A DNA stretch of 64,000 nucleotides. Origin: JACPFJ01 sp036504875. Lineage in GTDB: Bacteria; Desulfobacterota; Desulfuromonadia; Geobacterales; Pseudopelobacteraceae. Below the pieces are notes generated by a model. The model did not search any database, had not been told where the DNA came from, and saw only the letters and a list, made by a program, of their open reading frames with translations. The DNA is taken from contig DASXUK010000053.1 of the NCBI GenBank assembly GCA_036504875.1, positions 62,001 through 126,000 on the forward strand. The letters are read 5' to 3'. Made by a program: the position numbers and the translations under genes. Below, one piece after another: positions 1-12,600 of the stretch (its first letter is position 1; every line of letters begins with the position of its first letter).

Positions 1-659
1 TATTCGCCGCCGTCATTGGTCCGCAATTGAAATTTTCCGTCTTTGCCTGTCATATATGAAGCAAATACGAGATGGTTTTGAAAAGCGGCCAGGACTATTG
101 CTCCTTCGACAGGTTTCTCTTCTGAATCCGTTATAATTCCCTCCACAGCCGTGATACCCGAGCTGAACTTTTGGCTTTTGCCACTAAAGATACCGGACTG
201 AGGAAGAACTCCGACATTTACTACCGATCCGTTTTTGACAGTAACTTCTTTATTTTGTCCTTTATCATCCAGCAGATCAAAAATGGGATCTCCATCCCTG
301 GGAGGGCCGACATCCTTGCTTTTAGGAGCCCACTTCAGCGCGCTTACAAAATAAGTACCTTCAGGAACCTTAATTGAGAATCTCCCCTCCTTGTCCGTGG
401 ATTCAATTATGTTAGGTATTCTCAAGTATTCGTCTACCGAGGGGGGGGGGCCGAGCGACTTGATATAGAGTAGCACAGAGCCGTTCCTCAAAGGAGATTT
501 GTCCTTTTGAATAACTTGTCCTTTGATTATGCCTGAGTCCATGTCTGCTTCCCTTAGGCGATGGGCCATACCCGGCATGTTTTCAGCCGCTGCGGCTATT
601 CGGGGAATGAGCATTGCAACGAGCATCAGAAACAAGCAGGCCCTTTTTATTAACGGCAT
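1..659 (-). CDS. Exported carboxypeptidase-regulatory-like protein, 3' end beyond window
   Basis: 219 residues are visible before the window edge. The start ATG at 659 overlaps the stop of the giant gene upstream by 10 bases and is preceded by a strong AAGGAGG site (668-675), so it is translated from the same transcript. A signal peptide (residues 1 to about 24, ending near AAAAE) is followed by two beta-sandwich units of the carboxypeptidase regulatory (transthyretin-like) type. The first carries the block LGPPPSVDEYLRIPN and the second begins at GITAVEGIITD. The same two blocks occur in the proteins at 40193-40984 and 43878-44690, so it belongs to a local paralogous family. Role unknown; probably a secreted or surface binding/structural protein. 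The reading frame is certain and the function is not. Confidence 0.85.
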   Translation of the reverse strand, partial: MPLIKRACLFLMLVAMLIPRIAAAAENMPGMAHRLREADMDSGIIKGQVIQKDKSPLRNGSVLLYIKSLGPPPSVDEYLRIPNIIESTDKEGRFSIKVPEGTYFVSALKWAPKSKDVGPPRDGDPIFDLLDDKGQNKEVTVKNGSVVNVGVLPQSGIFSGKSQKFSSGITAVEGIITDSEEKPVEGAIVLAAFQNHLVFASYMTGKDGKFQLRTNDGGE

Positions 660-3600
660 GTTTTATTGCCTCCTTGCGTATCAGCCGGCGTTGTCGCCGT
701 GATCTCGTTGCTGTACGGAGAGTAATCCCTTTGACCTGCAATATCCCGGTAATTCCGTATCCTGTAGGTATATGCTTTACTCGGTTCGATGCCGATACTG
801 TCGACATAGGTACGGGCCGTCCCATTGGCAGTGCCTACTGAATTCCAAGATCCGCCGAATATCTTTACCTGAATATCAAAACCGCTGGCGTCAGTCGAGG
901 CCTCCTCCCAGGTAAGCGCTATCTTGTAAGATCCCACAGCCGCAGCGTTAACTATTACCGGTGTTGCTGCTCCGGTCTTGTCACATGAAGAGGCTGCTAC
1001 AGTGCTGGGGGCCGAATCCCAGCGGCAAACCACACTTTTGTACGCCTTGACGCTGAAACAGTAGTTGGTTGATGGTTGAAGCCCGCTGGCGGTGAATGAA
1101 TTGGCAGCGACGACGGTCTTGAAGGGGACATCATTATAATCGGGTACGCATGTTATGGCCGGAGCAACAGGGGTACATTTCCAGACCTTGAATCCGGTTT
1201 GATCAGTGTTGCTGTTAGCCCACGAGACGTCGATCTGGCTATCGCTGGCTCCCGTTGAAGAGGTCAGCGCTGTGGCTGTGACACCTGTCACTGCTTGAGG
1301 TGTGGTTGGAACAAGGTTGGCAACCACGTTACTGTACCCGCTGCTAGCAGGGGAATAGTTCCAGCCATACGAGTACTGGCTGGTGTTAGGTCTTGTTATT
1401 TTTATGTTGTCTACAAGCGTCCGCATCCTCGTGCCAGGCTGTTCTCCGAAGCCTAGCTGCTGCATAACCAGCAATGTTGTTGGCGGCATATGGTTGGCAT
1501 TGGATAAACTTGCCAACGGTGTGCCCCAGGTTGAGTTGCCAATCGGGTTTTTATAGAAATTAACCACATTGCCGATTTTGTTGATCCTTAACGTGCCGGA
1601 GGTATCAGTTGTCGGAACAACGGTAACTATTGCCGGTGCCCCACCGGAGGTCATCTGTATCAAATAGCAGTTTTTGTATTTGTTTCCATCATTTGGATCC
1701 TGGGCCGTTGATCTTTCGATAATAAACTGATTACCGGCAAAACCATCTGACGGTGAATCTATCCGCAGCCTGGCGTAGTAATTTCGTGCCTTGGGTGATG
1801 CCGGCAGGTTGTCGGCAATGTAACCGTCAGCCGGAATGCTATAGTCAAGCAGGATGTCATATTCATCCTTCAGTACCTCAGGGGTGTTCATATACAGCAT
1901 TGCATAATTGGGCCCGGTTATTCCGGTCAAACCTGAATCCGGAACCGGGTTAGGTACAGAAGTGACAAATTCAAGAGCGGAGCTATTAAATGGATTAACA
2001 GCCGAGTTGTTTGTGGTGCTGTTGATGGATACCTTGCTCTGACCGCGAAGTGTGTCCGCATAGTCAATAAATTTCGGACTTGTGGGGACAAGTGTTTGAT
2101 ACTGTTCCGCCCACCAATGCCCGGTCTCCAATGTCCAGATGGCGGTCGGGCTTGGGGTGATGGTTGCGTCGCTGGCAAAGGTCTCGTTGATAACGCTTGG
2201 GTTCAAATTATCAATAATATTGTCTACATACACCTTCATATGAGTGCCGACCGGCTCCTGCTGGCTCAGATATTGAATGAAAGGCGCGTAGCTGCCGGTC
2301 ACACTGGTGGCGGCGTTGGAGACGCTGCCAATTTTGTCCCAGGTACCGCTGTTAGCGGTCATCTTGTAGAAGGTCACCTCGTTGCCATTCTTACTGATCC
2401 TCATCTTGCCTGACATGTCGTCGGACAGATATATCTTTGAAGCCGTCTGCGCTGTGGCGCCGCCGGTCATCAAATAAGTTGTAAAGCCGTTCTTGATCTT
2501 GTTGGCGTCATCCGGGTCAGGTGCTGTTACCCGCTGGAGAGTATACCGCTCATTGTAGAGAGTTCCGTCGCTATTCTTCAGCGCAACAGTATCGATCCGC
2601 AGCTCGATGTAAGTATTGCTCATTGTGGGATTGGTTATCTTACCTTCATCCGGTATGACGTAGTCAAACTGTATGTCGAAGTTGTCCTTGATCAGTTGAG
2701 GGTTCTTAAGTTTCAATAATCCATAGTTGCTGCCGGTGCCCGCTACATCTATTCTTCCGGAAAGCTCAAGGACTCCGTCGTTTTGGGTTGTATTTCTTGC
2801 CGCTTTTGCCTGGCCGTGCTGGCTGTCGGTATAGTCAATTGTTTTTGGAAGGGCGGGATTATACATTTGATTTATCTCCCGCCACATGTGCCCGGTTTCC
2901 ATCGTCCACGTTGCATTAGGACCAATGCTGCTGTCGTCGGTAAACATCTCATTTACTACAGTTGCTGAAACAGTCGAGTTGGAAGCGTTGGCCGATTCTT
3001 CTGCGCCAAAGCCGGCAACGGTCGGGATTATGGCAGCATAGTGCGAAACAATCTCAGAGTCGGGGAGGGCACGATTGTAGAGGCGTACCTCATCAATCAC
3101 CCCCTTGACATTATTTCCGCGCCCACCCCAGTTCCCGATTCCGAGCGCCTCGTTGCTGCCGGGTATACTGAATTTCCCTCCGGTATTGGGGTACTTGACT
3201 CCATTAACAAAAAGCGAGGTCTCCCCGGTTCCAGAATCACGCTTGCCAACGACATGATACCAGGTGCCAGGCACCAGATTGGGACCTGTCGGCGAGTAGC
3301 TACATTCCCCGATTGGGGGGGCTGTGGGGGCGGTCCATTGATTTGTGTTGCAAACCACGAAAGTCGGTTGCTGCTGGTTCACCGGGGCAGTAACGGCCGG
3401 ATCGTTGAGATAAATGCCATAAAGATCCCATGGTTGAGCGCCGCCGACGGTCGGTTTTGAGATAATGCGCGACCATGCACTGCTCGTCTGATATTGATAC
3501 CATGTTTCCAGAGTGAGTGAGCCGGTGATATCGAGCGGTGAATTGGTGGTGGTATCCGCCACCGTTGCACTGGTGGTGCTGCCGTTCAAGCTCAAGCCAT

Positions 3601-6600
3601 TCTTGTAACGACCGGCACTGACCACTCCATACGGCAAGACGCCGTTGTTAATAGTTGCAGTCAAGCCATTGCCGCTGTAGTCAGCGCTGCTACCGCTTAT
3701 GGCTCCAGCGGTTTCATTGAACGGCCAATATCCTACCAGATTGCTGCCGAATACGCCTGTCACGCTGCTGGCGGATAGAGCGTTTGCATTTCCGTAGTAG
3801 AGGTAGATCGCAGTGGTTGTGCCAGTCTTGATCCAGACCGTGGCTCTGTCCGGATAGCCGTTGGCGGCGGCAGTGGTCTGCTCGATCCAGTATGGAAGTT
3901 CCACACCGGTGCCGGTATCGATAAAACGGATATCCTCATATGTGGTCTTCATAGCTGCGGGCCGATCAACGGTCATTCTTATCGGCAGATTTGCCTGGAA
4001 GTCGCTGATGTTAACCTTTGCACGCCTGCTCCAGCTGCCGCCGCCGCTATTGCTCGGCCCGTTTTCATTGGCGGCGTAGATACGATATGAGTAAGGAGGT
4101 CCCGGCGGAGAAGGTATAATGCTCCCGTTACACACAGTCGTATCGTTGTAGTTGGTAAAGTTCGGACCCACATACATCGGGAAGCCAGGGTCAATAGTTG
4201 AGAAGGTGCAGTTACTTCCGGTGCACCGTTCAATCTTGTACCCGGATTCGTTTGAAAGCGTGTTCATCCAGTCAAGGTTTATCTGGGTGGTATTGGCAAC
4301 GGTTCCGCTTAGGGTAGTTGTGGATATCGCAGTTGCACCGACTGTAGTGGTAGCCGTTGCTACGTTACTGTAAGCGCCGTTCCAGGCATACTTTCCATTG
4401 GCATCCGCAGCATTATAGGCACGAATACGGTAGCTGTAGGTAGTATTACCGTTAAGTTGAGTAGCAGCGCTGTCACCGAAGGTGGTACCTGAGGTTACTG
4501 AGGCTATCTTTGAAGTTGTCGGATATGAACAGGCAGCATCGGCGCACAGGAAAGAGCAGCCAGCGCCAGTACAACGTTCAATTTCAAAACCGGCTTGGCC
4601 TGTCACCGTATTGGTCCAGGAGAGGTTTACATGACCTGCATCTGGTACGGAGGTTACCGTCAATATTGGGGAAGCAGGCGTCACAAGCGAGGCAAAACTC
4701 GTCTGTGCGGTGGCTATATTACTGTAGTTGCTGGTCCAGCCGCAGGCCGCTGTTTTGTAGGCGGTTATACGGTAGCTATAGTTGGTGCCTGGAACAAGCC
4801 CAAGGTCGTTGTAGCTGGTCGTGTTTGCCGCTAGAGTTACTATAGGGGAGAAGTTGGAACAGCTTACTCCGCTGCAACGCTCAATGTTATAACCAGTTTC
4901 GTCCGTGTAGAGGTCTGACCAGGCGAGGTTAATCTGAGTCTCTGAGGCTCGGGTTGCGGTTAAATTGAACGAAGGAGTGCTTGCTGCTACCTGGATCATG
5001 TCGAACCAGGCAGTATCCAGGCCGTCATTTCCGCTATCGTCGCGTGCTATGCCGCATACGACGCGCAGCAAAGCGGCATCCGACGTTGATAGCGAGGGTT
5101 TGATAGTGACAGGCAGGCTGAAGGAATGCCACTGGTTATCTTTGTTGGAAGTCGTATCGATATTGTTTGCCAAGGTGGCGTAATAAATCCGCAGGATGCC
5201 CCCGTTTGTTCCCGTATGCCACATCTTGTAGGTGGGACCATCCTTGATCACAACCGGATAATATATTTGGTTATATTCCCCTCTGCCGGTGTTCCCGTTA
5301 AATATGCGGCCGCCGGTAGAATTGACATCAGAACGGAACTGGTTTTTGTTATCGTTCTGTTTTGTCCAGACCAAACCGTCAGTAGATGTTGCGTAAAAGA
5401 TGTTATAACCGGTCCAACTGCTTGGTCCGCCTTGCCCTGAATACCACATCTTATACGAGTTGGCACCATCCTGCCATATAGTGGGGGCAAGTACATGAAG
5501 GCTGCCACCCATTGGAGTTGTACCGTTTGTGCCAAGCGGAATCCGGCCGTTGCCTACTGCATCCGAGTTATCTGCATTTTTAGAAATGATGCCATCCGAG
5601 GCGGCAGGTATACTGTTGTCCTGTTTGGTCCAGGTCAGGCCGCGGTCGGTGGAGATGGCGTAAAAGATGCGCCAACTGGTCCCGTCGTACCCGGCATACC
5701 ACATCTTGAAGGTTTGGCCGGTGGGATCGTTGTAGAGATCCTGTATCACTTTCGGGGTGTAGGCACCGCCACTGTCGCCTTTGCCAATGCTGCCAAGGTA
5801 CAGGCGGCCATCCGTGCTGGTCTCACTAGAATCCTGGGTCTTCTGGCTTCCAGAAACCATTTCAATCTTATTGTTCTTTTTGATCCAGGTCAGGCCGCCG
5901 TCGGTGGAATAAGCGTAATAAATACGCCAATTGATCCCGTCGTGCCCGGCATACCACATCTTGAAGGTTTGACCGGCGGGATCGTAGATGTCCTTGACTA
6001 CGCTGGGGGCAAAGACTTGGGCGCCGTCCCCTATAAAAGTGGGATTTGACGCGCCACTGCCGGTGGCAGTACCGAGTGGGAGCTGTCCGCTGCCGACTAC
6101 CCCGCCGATATCCGAATTGGCCGGCTTGGCATTGTTCTTTTTCGTCCAGTTCAGCCCATCGGGCGATGTAGCGTAATAGACGCGCCAGGTTCCAGCATTG
6201 TTGGTGTCGCCTCCTGAATACCACATCTTGTATAGCGAACCGTCAGGCACAACAGACGTGCTCACTACCGAGCCGACATCGCCGGTTCCTGCAGAACTGC
6301 CAAGCGGCAAACGTCCATTGGTTCCGGTGGTATCCGAAGCAGCCGGTATCGTGTTGTCGTTCTTGGCCCAGATGATCATGTTGGAATCAGAAACCAGATC
6401 AAATTCAGGCGAGCCGACACCTGGGTTGTCCCAGCTCGGATCGTTGTTCAGCGCCAGACGGCAGAATGCGTAACCGTTGGTCAGATTGGCCTTGATGTTG
6501 CCGGTCAATGTGTAGCTTAGTCCAGGTGTAAGGGCAGGCAGTGCCTGACTTACAATCTCCTGGGTATTAATCGCCAGAGTACTGTTCGTCTTGGCACTAG

Positions 6601-9600
6601 TAGAAATCATCATACTGCTGTTGCTGCCATTTGCAGTTGCGGTGGTCGAATCAACCGTTGCCGCCGTGCTGCCAAGGGTCCAGCTGGTTGCGCCGTTATC
6701 GAAGTTGGGATTTTTGACCATGTTGCCGCCCTGAGAGGTGAGCTGCACCATGTCAAACCACGACGAACCGGTTGGAGTGGTACCGTCTGCAAAACAACGA
6801 ACTGCAACAGTTGTTGCACCGGCAGGTATGGTGACGTATTCCTCCCTGTAGGTCCAGTCAGTGGTACCTTTCGGAACCGAGATACCGGGGGAGTCAATAA
6901 GAGGTGATGCATTGTATACGTCACATTGAGGATTTCCGGAAGTATGGCCGTTTTTCAAGTATCCGGACAGTTTGTAGACAGTATTCGGCACAACCGTAAC
7001 CGTTTTCGTGAGATAGCCGTTATCTTTAACTTTAAGGCTATATGCACCGGAATATGCGGGTGCCTCGTAACTAATATTCGTTGCTGTGCCCCAGGTCGTT
7101 GAACCGTTTTCAAAACTTGGATCAGTAACGACATTCCCCGCATCCGGGGTGACTACGGTTACGACATTTGAATAGGTGCTGACCCAGGTCGATACCGGCT
7201 GCACCTGGAACGCTGTGCCGATCGTTGGCGGTGGCGAGATACGGGTTGCAATCTCCGCATCGGTCAAGGCGCGGTTGTAAATACGCACTTCGTCAACAGA
7301 CCCGGTGATGGAATTGAAAAAGTCGGTTCGTCTCGATTTACCTATAGTAAGCGGTTCATTATTCGAATAAAGAGTTGTGTGTGCTATCATACCACTTTCA
7401 AACTTAGCTCCGTTGATAAAAATAGCCATCTTGTTGTTTTCATAGTCATATCTACCTACAATGTGATTCCATGTACCGGTAGTCAGAACATCCCCACCAA
7501 ATTGCGCCAGCTGCCCACCACTGCTAGGTTGGAATATGGCAACTATCTGGTTCGTGTTATTGACCCAGATTCCGTAAGTTTCCTTTACTGGTGTTGGATC
7601 AGACTTGCACAAGACGCATGCCCATGCCAATGCGGTAATCGGGTTATGCTTATACCATAGTTCAATTGTCGCCGAACCGGTGATATTGAGAGGTGCTGTT
7701 GAAGGAACATTGACGTAGTTACCGTTGGTGCCGTCAAACTTGAGGGCATTCCCGAACATTCCGTCCGAAACCACACCATAACCAGATGTAAAACTGGTGA
7801 GGGCTCCGCTCAAGTTGTTGCCGCTGTAATCTGGCGTCGAGCCGCTTAAGTCTTCCTCAAATGGCCAGAATCCGAACATTCCGGTTGCCGGGGTCAGGGC
7901 TCTGGTGCCGAACACCGCGTTCTTGTTGCTGACAGATGTTGCGCTTGGGTTGCCGTAATACATATAAATGGAGCTGCTTGCGCCTGTCTTCAGCCAGACC
8001 ACAGCTGTTGCCGGGCTACCGTAGATGATTTCCACCCAGTAAGGAAGTTCAGACTTTGTTGCTGTGTCATAGAAACGTAGGTCCGACAGATCCGTTTTCA
8101 TGGCGCCAAGTGTAGCGGCAGGAATAACTACCCTGGCCGGGGCATTGGCCTGGAAGCTGGTAAAAGTCAGTGGCGCCCCTGTAGACCATAACTGACCGTT
8201 GCCATTAGTGAAACCCGAAAATGACTGTTCAACACCAAACGTGACGACAGGCTCATTGGCGGCATAACCGCGTACCCGCACCCAATCAACGTTTATGGGG
8301 TTTTGATAGCCTGTTGAACCGTTGTAGCCCCAGATATGACCTATGAAAATGTAGGGCTTGATTTCCGGGGAAGCATAAGGTGAAACGCAAGACGATTGCG
8401 GAGTTAAATAGCATGGGTATATCGGGGTCCAGGAACCGGATGTGTTATTTAATTTCTGATAATACTGGGGCGTATAAGTTGTCGGATCCTTGGCGGAGTA
8501 ATATATGTCGTTTGCACCACGGTACTCAATACCTGTAATCCAGTCCTTATTGATGACATTGGCCAATGAATTGGGAGGTGCGCCACTGTCGTTAGTCATC
8601 ATCGGTGAGCCAACATTCCAGGCTTTGGCGGCACCGTTCCCGCCTATTGCTTGCAGGCCTCCGGTCCCTATGCGAAGATCGGCATGGGCAAAAAACAATT
8701 CGGGATAATTTATAGTAGCAACCGTACTGCCCGTGTTGCCATTACCTGAAGTAGCAAACTGCGAATTGGACACCGTCAGTCCGCCGCCAGATCCGCCATC
8801 ATTTGTCCAACGGTTCTTCATCTCGAAAACATGATTGATTGGCGACGAATTAATTACAGGTGCATTGGTATAGAGCGAGCCTTTTGTAAGGGTCATTGAA
8901 TCAGTGCCGGTTATGGAGGCATCCGATACATTGACCGCAACCGTCGGGTCATAAATGATCTGATAGGTGTCACCTGTACCGATCGCAGCAGGAAATGGAT
9001 TTGCCGGATCGGTGCTGATAAGCCGTCCGGTGCTGTTGGCGGTGATTTTCCTGAACTGGCCAGTATTGGCGCTGCGGGACGGATCGGCCACGGCCATGAT
9101 GAGCAGGTAGTAGTTTTTATAGTAATCGGTGGTGGTCCACAGTCCATTGGAACTCAGAAAATCATCCTGAAGTGTTGTGGTGCTGTTACCGGTTGCGCCG
9201 GCCGTCCCTTTCACAATATTTACAAATGCAATAGATCTGCCCCAACTGTGGCTGGTCGGATCGTTACCGATTGCAATAGGCTGGCTCACATCCAGGCTGG
9301 TGAAGTCCTCAAAGAAATCAAATACGGCATTTGGGTTACTGACGCTTGCTGCAACCGAGTTGCCATAAAACATCATGATGTTATTGTTAGTGCCCGTTTT
9401 GAGCCAGACTGTTGGATTGTTAGTCACCGGCGGCGTACCCACTGCCATGGCGACCGGCGGGTTTGCGGCGTAACGAGAGGCAATATCAGCGCTGGTAAGG
9501 GCACGGTTGTATAATCTAAACTCGTCGATTTTGCCTGTCAGGAAGTAATTCACCCCGGCATTGGAGCCAATCGTGAGCGGAGTATTGAACACTCCAATTG

Positions 9601-12600
9601 TCACCGGCGTTGCGGCGTTTGTTCCCAGGGAAGTGGTCATACCGGTTGTACCGTTAACGTCCTTGACGCCGTCAATGTAGACCGCAATCTCGGCCGTGGA
9701 TGAATCGATAATGTTATATGTCCCAACAATATGGTGCCAGCCAACGCTGAGAGTTGGAGTAGCATTTAAAGTGCGACCGGGGACACTGTTATCGTGATTG
9801 AGTGAATCGGTAGCTATCATTGCGCCGGCGGAACTCTTCACAAGAAAACGCATGAAACCACCGGTATCTACAAAGAGTCCATACATAGTCGCGGAATTAT
9901 CAGTGTTAAGCTTGGCAGCCAGTCTGTTACCAGACTGATTTGAACCGTCGTAATAGTACCAGGCTTCGATAGACACAGATCCGGTAATATCAAGCGGTGA
10001 ATTCGGATAACCTGTATCGGGAATGTTGACATAATTGCTGCTTGTGCCGGTCAGGCTCAGGCCATTACCGTATATGCTGCCGGAAACAATGGTAGGTGTA
10101 TTGGTAAGAGTGCCTGTCATGCCGTTCCCGCTCACGTCCGCGGTCGTTCCGAGTGTAGTATTTGCCGGTTCCTCAAACGGCCAGTAACCAACCAGGCCTG
10201 ATCCAAAAACCGAATCCCTGCTATTTACTGCTGATGCACTCAAATTACCGTAATACATGGTAATAGTATTAGCATCATTGTCTCCGGTCTTCAGCCATAC
10301 CGTTGCATTGGCAGGAGAGCTTGTAGATATGCCCTGTATCCAGTAGGGAAGCTCTGCGCCAGCTGTAAAGTCGTAAAAACGAAGGTCGGACAAGTCAGAT
10401 TTCATGCCCTTCACGCAGTTAGCAGGGATAACAACTCTGGTCAGGAATTTGCGTTTGTAGTTTGAAATCAGAAGCCGCTGTTTTTGCGTCCAGATTCCGC
10501 CACCGGCGTTGCTAAGCGGTGATGACGGAGAGCTACCAGTGTCCACGGCTTTGGTTTCCACCCAGTGTTTGAGTTCTGCTCCGGCTACAGTGTCATAAAA
10601 GCGCAGATCCGACAGATCAGATTTCATTGCAGCAGTTATGGCGGGGGGAATGCTCATTCTGGTAGCGAAATTGGGTTGGAAGTTAGCAATAGAGAGCGGT
10701 ACCCCGGTCGTCCATGTTCCGCTACCACCTGTTCCGGGAGATAATGATGGTACTGACGCATATAGAGGATTAGGGATATCTGAGGCAATAGTTACTGTTC
10801 CAGAAGGCTCAGTGGCAGCATATGACCGTACACGCACCCAATCCCAATCCGTAAAGTAACTCTGATTAGAACCATATTCATCATAACGCCTACCAAATGC
10901 AATTGGCGCATTTGATACGCTATTGGTAAGGTCTCCTATATTTTGAAAAACCGAATCCGTATCATAATAGGTGACTTTAGGATTAATTGTAGTGCTGTTT
11001 TTTACCGCAACTGAATATAGCATTGGTGTGTTAATAGGTAACAAACCAACCATATTGGTCCATACTCCCTTATTATCATAGATACCTACACCTCCGTGGT
11101 TAAGCCATCCAAAGCTGTTGGCCCAGCTTGGGAAAAAACCACCCATCATCGCACCATCAGTTGATCTGATCGCGCTATTAGCCTTGATTTCTTGAATAAC
11201 CCCTGAAGAAAAAGTAGCCTTGGAAATTATTCTTCCGGTAGTATTTGTTCCTCGAAGAGCGCTACCAGTAAATTTGAACCCCGTACTGTTTTCAACTGTC
11301 CATTTATCCGTAAAACCAGTATCTGTTAAGCTGGCATAATTGAAGTCTTCAAAAAAGGTAAATACCTCACTACCATTGCCATTGGAAATAGCAGCACTGT
11401 TGCCGTAGTACATCATCACGTTGTTGTTAGCTCCGGTCCTGATCCAGACCAGCGCCGTTCCGTCTGCCATAACTTTTTCCACCCAGTTGGGCAGTTCTGT
11501 TCCGGCTGTTTCATCACGGAATCGAAGATCCTTGAGTTGGGCAGCTGTCCTGTTGGCAACAATAGATGATGGTATTATTACTTTCGTCGAAAAATTGGGC
11601 TGGAAATTGCTGATTGAAATCGGCACTTTCCTTGACCATTGAGGCATAGTGGAATCATTTATAGGAGTTGCTATCGAAGGCGGCTGCTCGATCCCGAGTG
11701 TGACGTCCGGTTCGGTTGCAGCGTATTTACGAACGCGGATCCAGTCAACGATCATGTCCCAGCCATCATTCAATGCGGAGTTAATGCCGAACGGATAACC
11801 GAACATCAAATAGGCTGGTTTGTTCCATGTACCGACAATGTTTGTTCTGCCCTTATCGACATACGTTGAAGGGTCTTTGCTGAAAAAGCTTATGTCAGTT
11901 GTAGCACGGAACTCGAAACCGACGATTCGATCCGCCTCAACTGAGGCGTCGGTGGTGGAATAAGTTACGTTACCAAGGTTATAAGAGGCGGTGGTGCCAT
12001 CGGTTGCAATTGCATTTAGGCTTGAAGCCGTAGAAGAGATACGGTTTTCCACCTTTGCATTGGTCCCGGCATTCATGCTCTGTATATATGGCGTATCGGC
12101 AATTGAAATTGCCGATGCGCCGCCGCTGGCACCGGTCCAGCGATTCTTCATCTCGAACACGCTGTTTTGTGTAGTGGTAACTATAGGCGCATTGGAGGTA
12201 AGCGCACCGTTATTCACGCGCAACGTGCCGCTGCCACTGCTATCAACGGTTATGTCGGCGGCAGTATGGGATTTGTTCCAGACCGAAGTATTGAGTGTCT
12301 TGAAATCATCAAAGAAATCGAAAACGGAAGACCCGCTGCTCGCGCTGACTGCATTGGGATTGCCATAATAAAGGTTGACGTTGTTGTTGCCTGATGTCTT
12401 GAACCAGACCATTGCCGTGGAGCCATCGGTTTTACTTTCAATCCAGTACGGGAGGACGGCCTTCGAGGTGGCGTCATAGAAGCGGATATCACTGAAATCT
12501 GCTTTCATCTTCGAGTTCCAGGGGATTGTAACCCTCGTCTGGAAAAATGGCTGGAAGTTGGCAATGGTAAGAGGGATGTAGTTTGTCCAGTTTGTTCCCA

